Shown here: positions 58,796 to 64,000 of the stretch, piece after piece
Numbering within the stretch: position 1 is the stretch's first letter
How the letters are laid out: each line of letters begins with the position of its first letter
Origin: Zerene cesonia
Lineage: Eukaryota; Arthropoda; Insecta; Lepidoptera; Pieridae
Direction of reading: 5' to 3'
Assembly: GCF_012273895.1 (NCBI RefSeq)
Contig: NC_052102.1
Coordinates: 7,214,917 to 7,278,916, forward strand
DNA: 64,000 bases
Program-made: the position numbers and the translations under genes
The notes under the pieces: model-generated
What the model saw: the letters and a program-made list of their open reading frames with translations, nothing else
Told to the model about the DNA's origin: nothing
Databases searched by the model: none

Positions 58796-61751
58796 CTGCA
58801 AACAACGTATGCAACAATTAGTTTTGGTATCCATTTTCGATTATTGAATAGAAATTATATTCATAATTCTATATAAAAACGAACAAAAGCAAATAACATC
58901 AAGCGGCATGCATAAAACGTATAAAAGGCATCATTTTAGCGGCCCAAGCTGGCCGGTCATTATACGTCAAAATAAATTCAACCTTATACGCTCGAGTTCA
59001 AATGGGATCTTTGACACATGGACCATGCAAAAAAAATATTCCCCGGCTTAAAAATATCGTAAATTTATAGGGTACGCTTGCGTTGCGCGTTGGAGCTCGT
59101 GCCGAGTGGACGTGTCTGTTCGAGTCCTGACATAGGTTTGAGTCATAATTTGTTATGTGGAGTGAAGTTAAGTGATTTCTGTGAATTTAGTGATTTTAAT
59201 TATTATTGCCAGCTTAAATAAAAGTGTGAAATTCCGTTTGTGTCTTTTGCTGTTCGAAGTTACCCAAGATGCCCAATGTGGAAGACATAATCAGCCCACA
59301 GAGCCCTATACTCCAGCCAGAGCTGACATATAATGTAAAGGTATAGGGTACGTGAGCAATTAATATGTAACGTGCATGTATGTGTGCGCGTGCGCGTGCG
59401 CAGTTGTCTACGTACTGGTGATCTCGATGTCGTCCTTGATGCGCAGGAAGAGCGGGCGCGCGTAGGAGGGCAGCGACAGGTCGAGGTGGTGCGCCAGCGC
59501 GCGCAGGTCCAGCGAGCGCTGCGGGTCCGCGATGGCCGCCATGCCCGCGCGGCCTTCCGTCTGCGGGATCTGGGCGAACGTTGCTCGTTAGTTAGTCGAA
59601 GCTTTAAATTAATTCCCCACGTTGTATCATCGTCATATAAAAACGATTGTGTAGATCTAATAAATTTTATACGCCCATATTGCAATGTCTATACTGCAAT
59701 TTAACTAGTCCCACAAGCTTCAAAATAGTCGCGAGCCAAATTTCCAAAAAAGTCCACCCAAGTCACTGTTTTGCTATTCATACTCGAAACAAACAATATT
59801 TAACTATGAGAAATTTTGAAAGAATAGAAAAAATTTGATCACGAGGCAGGATTCGAACCTGCGTATCTTGCCTAACCGTAGCAACGCCTACCGGATCACG
59901 GGTGGCCGAGAGGCTAAACTACTTCATAAAAACTTATTGGACATTGTGACCAAGTGTCGTCGTCTAGAATAGACCACAGGAGCCTTCACAACTGATACTG
60001 AACATACCGAGACGCCGTAGACGACGACGTCGCGGCGCGCGAGCGCGGGCGCCAGCGCGTCCTCCACCTCGGCCGTGGCGACGTTCTCGCCCTTCCACTT
60101 GTACGTGTCGCCCGTGCGGTCGCGGAAGTACAGGTAGCCCAGCTCGTCCGCCACCAGGATGTCGCCGCTCACGAACGCCGCGTCGCCCTTGCGGAACACG
60201 TCGCACTCCACCTTGCGCTTGCTGTCGCTCTGTAACACACCGGCGAACCACGTTAAACTTATATCTTTATTACTCTTAAAATAGCCCCCTGCAGCGCTTG
60301 TTTTATTCTCTGACTTCCCTTTACGGTTAGTTGATATATTAACAACTATATCGAGTGATTCAAGATCGGACAGCAGACAGACTATGGCCTGAACCCTCAT
60401 GAGGAGACCCGTGTCCCTGCAGCGGGAACAAATATGCGCCGATGATGATGACATCAGGTGAAACAATTTTAGGAATATAAATTGTAGAGATATACGCCAA
60501 ATACAATATTTTGGTCATTTATAAAAATGTTATAAATCAATATCATCACATGATATTGCTTTGGTTTCTTGGTGTTATTCTTTTTTATCCCTTTCTTATA
60601 GGAAATTAAAACATCAACCCCCCTTTCAAAAGTCTGACTATGCCTAAGCCTACATAATATAAATGAAGTAAATATATTTTGCTTCGTTTTCTAACATAGT
60701 TGTAACAACATATTTGTGGATATTTTATTAATAAAAACATAATTATCACAGTTACCTTGTCCACGTAACCGTGGTACGCTCTCGCTGCATTATTCTGCGA
60801 TATGAGCCCAATGAACATTCCCGGCTCATCTGAAACGCAATAATTTCTATTTAATGAATGAATAAATGAGCTCCGTAATACAAAACAATTAAACAGCCGA
60901 ACACATTAATCTGGAACACTTCTGTATATTAAACAGCTGCCAATCAAATCGGTTGACGTCGGCTTTGCAACGTAATTAAATATTCTGTTTCGTGCTCGCT
61001 ACGATCATGGTTTATTCAATGCACATTCTATTGAATAACGTCAAACGAAAACAGCTATACTATTTAAACAGCTATCCTCCACCATTATAGCGTTGATGAC
61101 TTATACATAATGGAGCACCTATTCTTAATACAAACGTCATGTGAACAGATTAGTGTATCATCTGGCTATCGCTAGAAAAAGCATTGCGTGACAGCATGAG
61201 TGTGTAAATTTAAAGTGGATTATAATTGTACTCTGCAACTTCCGTGATGATTGTATTAGTTATTATTAAAACACAATATAAACCTAAACTTACATTCTAA
61301 CGGGGAAAACATTTACAATTTACTCCTATAACTTCCATGAGGTACCTACGTTCATATATCTAAAGGTTCCGTAAAAATAAGCTGGAGTAACTGCAAAAAA
61401 ATGGTGACCCATCCAAATCGGGATTATGCCAACCGGTGCTTAGCCTGGATTTTTATTACCTATTTATTGTTACAGCGGCAGCAGAATTACGTTATCTATG
61501 AAAATTTCTACTAATGGCGGTTCCTGGTAACAGACGGACGGACAGCGAAATCTTAGTAATAGGGTCCTGTTTTACCTATGGTGTACGGAACCCCAAAGAA
61601 AGCATATATACTAATATTATAAAGCTGAAGAGTTTGTTTGTTTGAACGCACTAATCTCAGGAACAGCTGGTCCGATTTGAAAAATTCTTTCAGTGTTAGA
61701 TAGCCCATTTATTGAGGAAGACTATAGGCTATGTTAACATAATAAATGTGG

Positions 61752-61791
<40 letters not shown>

Positions 61792-63655
61792 CTCACTGGG
61801 CTGGCAGCGTACGCAGAAACCGTCGGGCCCGCGCAGCACGTTGCCGAGCTCGTCCACGCGCACTAGCGCGATGGGGTGCAGCCGCGCAGGCACCAGCTTC
61901 GGCAGGAAGCCCACCGCGCCCACCGTGTTGTCCACGTTTACTGACACACATATACTTTTAGTTATTGCTCTTACTAAATCATTAGGGGAACATCCACCGC
62001 GGAGGGGGACGAGGACAAAGTATAACCAGATCTCGTGGTCCCTTCACACTGAAGCGGGGGGTTTAGGTCGGTAAGAATCCGACATAACCTCTAGGGACCG
62101 TGGATATCTATGAGATTTATCCGTCTTTATTAAAGAAAAACTTTTATTATATAATTAGCATTCTTTCACCCTAGAGGTAATAAAGAGACTAGATTGATCT
62201 CTAGTAACGAACTTAGGGATCTTAAGACTACATCATCATCATCATCACCAGCCCATGTGTATTCCCAATGCTGGCACACAGACCTCCTATGAGGGTTCAG
62301 GCCATAATCCACCAAGCTGGCCAAGTGCGGGTTAGCAGATGGCACATGTCGTTGAACTTTTTTATTCCATTTCATTCACCGTTTCTACGCTTTCTATTAA
62401 ATATAATACATTTAAAGATGGACTATTTCCTTAAAAATATCCTCATTTGAATAGATGACAGACCACCACTGTTTTTCAAATGGCACATGTGCGTCAATAT
62501 CGAGTAAGTATGTGGGTTTACACAAACTCGATCTTAATGTAACAGATGTGAATTGCATCTGCCACATATATAGACGTGCAGAACGTCGCTTTAATATTGA
62601 AAACAATTTGATTTTATTGAATAAAATAAAAGGTTCTAATTACTAAAATAAAAATGTAAACGCTATGTAACTGACAAATTATTGAAGTCCCTAGTGGTAT
62701 AGGGGCAAAAGTAACTGTCCGGTTTTTTCTTAACACCTAAACCACTGAACCTAGTTGGATGAAATTTCTTACATAAATAGTTTGAGACCTGAGGAAGGAT
62801 CTGAGATAGTTTTTATCCCGGAAATTCCACGGGAACTGTGGAATATATAAGAAACTACGGTAAAAAATTAAGCCGCGGGCGGAAAGCTTTAGTTACCTGT
62901 AAACTATAATATAAATCGATAAAACAGTAAAGAGACAATAAACTGGTTATTATTTCCCAGACATTAGTCACCGTCAGAGTGATTATGGCTAAAGCAATTA
63001 AATGGTTTATAATAAAATACAAAACGCATATATAAATTTAGAGAAGTAGTCACCCCTTTGTTCCTATACATATAATAATATGTATTCGTATACATATTCG
63101 ATATTGCACCGGACGTGGCAATGACCTCAATCGGGAAACGCTTTCCGTCACTCCCAGCCGGCGCGTGAACCAAATTTTTAATCAGTTTTATTACTGCATA
63201 CTATTTTTATTTTACACACAAAAATGCACTTTATATTTTTTTTACTAATTTGCGGCGTAACTTCTGCCCACATTTAAGGCCCTATCTGAATATATTCACT
63301 AGCCTGAGGCAGATATAATGATTTCTTAAATCTTTAATAATTATTTAAACTAATAATCAAATAAGAAAGTATATTATAATTCTTAAACCTCATTTGTATA
63401 AAATACAATTTTGCTATATAACGCCTTAAGGTCATTGGCATAAAACACAAAATTCAGAGACAATAAAATCAGTACACGTCACTCGAAGCGGATAATATAG
63501 AACAATACAAAGTACTGGTATTATCTATAACCGATAAGCGGCATAGTATTTGCAAACGGCATAACTACGCATTTATAATACATTCAGTCTACTTACTTAT
63601 ATTTGCGTTGCCTTCGGTTGCTCCATATATTTCGTTTATCTGCGGTACTTTGAAC
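58644..63655 (-). CDS. Fatty-acid transport protein (FATP/SLC27A family acyl-CoA synthetase), 3' part
   Basis: FATPs are membrane-associated long/very-long-chain acyl-CoA synthetases that drive fatty-acid uptake by activating substrate to acyl-CoA. Six exons join in phase. They spell FKVPQINEIYGATEGNANI (adenylate-forming YGxTE motif), NVLRGPDGFC, NEPGMFIGLI, YFRDRTGDTYKWKGENVAT (FATP/VLACS signature with the GD and W-x-GEN residues), TEGRAGMAAIAD, and the C-terminal lysine region ending KEGFDPDVIKDPLYF ... ICSGRTKL. All recognisable motifs are intact. The N-terminal half with the membrane segment and AMP-binding P-loop lies to the right of the window. It is convergent with the golgin gene. 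Which insect FATP paralogue it is cannot be decided. Confidence 0.93.
59066..59352 (+). mobile_element. 265-bp insertion flanked by an 11-bp direct repeat, in a FATP intron
   Basis: TATAGGGTACG occurs at 59066-59076 and 59342-59352 and brackets 59077-59341, like a target-site duplication. The insert begins with tRNA-like sequence (GTTCGAGTCCTGACA resembles a B box) and continues through leader-like sequence. It reaches an ATG at 59269 with 24 codons (MPNVEDIISPQSPILQPELT...), and its end is at a GT-containing junction, AAAG|GTATAG. No poly(A) tail is present. It could be a truncated SINE-like element or the 5' piece of a retrotransposed RNA. Confidence 0.65.
59416..59569 (-). CDS. FATP exon (TEGRAGMAAIAD)
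   Basis: The minus-strand acceptor is GTTCGCCCAG and the donor ACCA|GTACGT. The 154 nt enter in phase 0 and leave in phase 1. The encoded IPQTEGRAGMAAIADPQRSL to LPSYARPLFLRI then KDDIEIT matches the conserved xEGRAGMAA and YARPxFLR motifs of the family. Confidence 0.94.
59806..59918 (-). repeat. tRNA-derived SINE, copy 3, with inverted 5' end
   Basis: From 59806 to about 59891 the element is in minus orientation: tail, then the CGTGATC acceptor end, T-arm and GCGTTGC block. At 59892 it switches: GGATCACGGGTGGCCGAG is the 5' head (acceptor strand plus A box) in plus orientation. In copy 1 these parts are contiguous and co-oriented. The head GATCACG pairs with the tail-side CGTGATC as in an intact tRNA acceptor stem. 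Confidence 0.82.
60008..60229 (-). CDS. FATP exon with the FATP/VLACS signature
   Basis: The minus-strand acceptor is GTGTGTTACAG and the donor TCG|GTATGT. The 222 nt are phase 0/0 and encode 74 residues: SDSKRKVECDVFRKGDAAF, GDILVADELGYLYFRDRTGD, then TYKWKGENVATAEVED and DVVVYGVS. All signature residues are present. Confidence 0.95.
60360..60470 (-). repeat. Interspersed repeat fragment in a FATP intron
   Basis: AGACTATGGCCTGAACCCTC, ATGAGGAGACCCGTGTCCCT and a GATGATGATGACATC tract resemble the 3' portion of RTE-like repeats. A relative lies at 62225-62350 on the other strand (TGAGGGTTCAGGCCATAATC). Confidence 0.55.
60756..60829 (-). CDS. FATP exon (EPGMFIG)
   Basis: The minus-strand acceptor is GCGTTTCAG and the donor AAG|GTAACT. 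The 74 nt enter in phase 1 and leave in phase 0. They encode EPGMFIGLISQNNAARAYHG then YVDK, matching the GEPG(L/Q)(L/M)(V/I)G ... GYV block of FATPs. Confidence 0.92.
61350..61600. repeat. Interspersed repeat with GGTTCCGTA-type ends
   Basis: The left end reads AAAGGTTCCGTAAAAATAAG and the right end GTACGGAACCCCAAAG, inverted relative to each other. Between them are ACAGACGGACGGACAGCG and AATAGGGTCCTGTTTTACC, phrases I know from common insect repeats. Boundaries are approximate. Confidence 0.6.
61605..61745 (+). repeat. Interspersed repeat, TTAGATAGCCC family
   Basis: CTAATATTATAAAGCTGAAG, GTTTGTTTGAACGCACTAAT, CAGTGTTAGATAGCCCATTT and ATTGAGGAAGACTATAGGC. The same family is inverted at 47000-47165. 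Confidence 0.75.
61746..61796 (-). repeat. (CA)n microsatellite at a FATP 5' splice site
   Basis: On the plus strand a GT dinucleotide tract runs from about 61757 to 61790. On the transcribed minus strand it reads GTGAGTCACACACACA, so the CA repeat starts almost directly after the donor of the 61797-61940 exon. Confidence 0.95.
61797..61940 (-). CDS. FATP exon (VDNTVGAVGFLP)
   Basis: The minus-strand acceptor is TGTGTGTCAG and the donor CCCA|GTGAGT. The 144 nt enter in phase 1 and leave in phase 1. They encode NVDNTVGAVGFLPKLVPARL, HPIALVRVDELGNVLRGPDG and FCVRCQP, aligning with the FATP block N-x-D-x-x-VG-x-xGF ... RGPDGxCxxCxPGEPG. Confidence 0.94.
61960..62345. repeat. Interspersed repeat fragments in a FATP intron
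   Basis: Left part: CCGCGGAGGGGGACGAGGAC and GGGTTTAGGTCGGTAAGAAT, typical of a lepidopteran repeat end. Right part (62225-62345): a CATCATCATCATC tract, then ACCAGCCCATGTGTATTCCC and GTTAGCAGATGGCACATG. These appear to be two adjacent elements. Confidence 0.5.
62690..62895 (+). repeat. Interspersed repeat related to 46590-46815
   Basis: ATAGTTTTTATCCCGGAAAT, then TCCACGGGAACTGTGG, ending AAGCCGCGGGCGGAAAGCTT. It shares the central block with the copy in golgin intron 4 but is otherwise diverged. Confidence 0.6.
63597..63655 (-). CDS. FATP exon (YGATEGN), most 5' exon visible
   Basis: The minus-strand acceptor is GAACCTTCAG-like (ACTTCAG) and the donor ATAA|GTAAGT. The 59 nt enter in phase 2 and leave in phase 1. 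They encode FKVPQINEIYGATEGNANI, the adenylate-forming YGxTE motif of FATPs. Upstream exons are outside the window. Confidence 0.92.
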
Positions 63656-64000
63656 CTGAAGTAAATATAAAAAATAAACATCGTTAGGTAAACAAGCTCA
63701 CACAGATACACGTTTCTCTCTACGTTAACATATTTTCTGTACCCTGTTATGGAAATAACACAACAATCACGATTTACCAGCATAAGGAAATAATATATTC
63801 GAGACGTGCTTTACGAGCACGTTATTACGGACATCCTTTACTAGCGTGTTTTTGTAGAAAGCTTATTGGATATAATCATATACCAAGATCGCATTTAAGA
63901 GGCAATAAGCACGAATATTGGAGAAACAAACTTGAAAACAATGAGGAAGCATTTTGTTTTATTAGTTTTCCGTTTTATTGTTATATATGTCCCTACAAGT
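63656..64000 (-). other. FATP intron running off the window
   Basis: This is AT-rich sequence. No exon or repeat was recognised. Confidence 0.7.

Noticed and set aside
59260..59685. 141-residue minus-strand frame over the FATP exon
   Set aside because: It is out of frame with the FATP coding sequence and crosses both splice sites.
1..64000. CRISPR arrays, operons or prokaryotic systems
   Set aside because: No regularly spaced repeats with unique spacers, and the gene structure is clearly eukaryotic.

Overview
This is a eukaryotic, almost certainly lepidopteran (butterfly or moth) genomic window. Short exons with GT/AG borders sit in long AT-rich introns. Several interspersed repeat families resemble ones I associate with lepidopteran genomes: modules beginning CTAGCTGCGCC, a tRNA-derived SINE, LINE remnants and a hAT-type MITE. 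There are no bacterial features. Three runs of exactly 1000 N (25433-26432, 31729-32728, 49297-50296) mark scaffold gaps.

Three loci are recognisable. (1) muscleblind (mbl), + strand, 22260-26776. This is the CCCH zinc-finger splicing regulator; its first coding exon(s) lie upstream of the window, so bases 1-22259 read as its upstream intron(s). Visible exons carry the second half of zinc-finger pair 1, a probable 84-nt cassette exon, a linker exon, the complete second pair, and a C-terminal exon with a polyalanine tract. About 4-5 kb downstream, two more exons spell another muscleblind-like CCCH pair that ends in a stop. They are either an alternative mbl 3' end or a separate gene. (2) A golgin-97/GOLGA1-type gene, + strand, 44189-54941, seen as 13 exons from the start codon to a C-terminal GRIP domain. 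(3) The 3' part of a fatty-acid transport protein gene (FATP/SLC27A family), - strand, 58644-63655, six exons, continuing beyond the right edge. Golgin and FATP are convergent.

The contig 26433-31728 is almost identical to the start of the next contig (32729 to about 38060). Both begin at the same base after a 1000-N gap. They differ by roughly 17 small changes and one 35-bp indel. This is best read as two haplotypes of one locus placed in series (false duplication), so the duplicated mbl terminal exon and CCCH exons should be counted once.

Layout: 1-22259, unique and repeat-poor, with CpG-rich patches and a striking G-quadruplex motif on the minus strand at 8460-8498. 22260-25432, mbl exons. 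26433-38060, duplicated mbl 3' region. 38060-40560, probable 3' UTR and flank. 41100-43400, repeat cluster with LINE fragments. 43690-54941, golgin. 54942-57640, intergenic. 57640-63655, FATP. Other points of interest are a SINE with an inverted 5' end, a 25-bp perfect hairpin beside a complete hAT MITE, a 265-bp insertion with an 11-bp target-site repeat, and a possible alternative golgin first exon.
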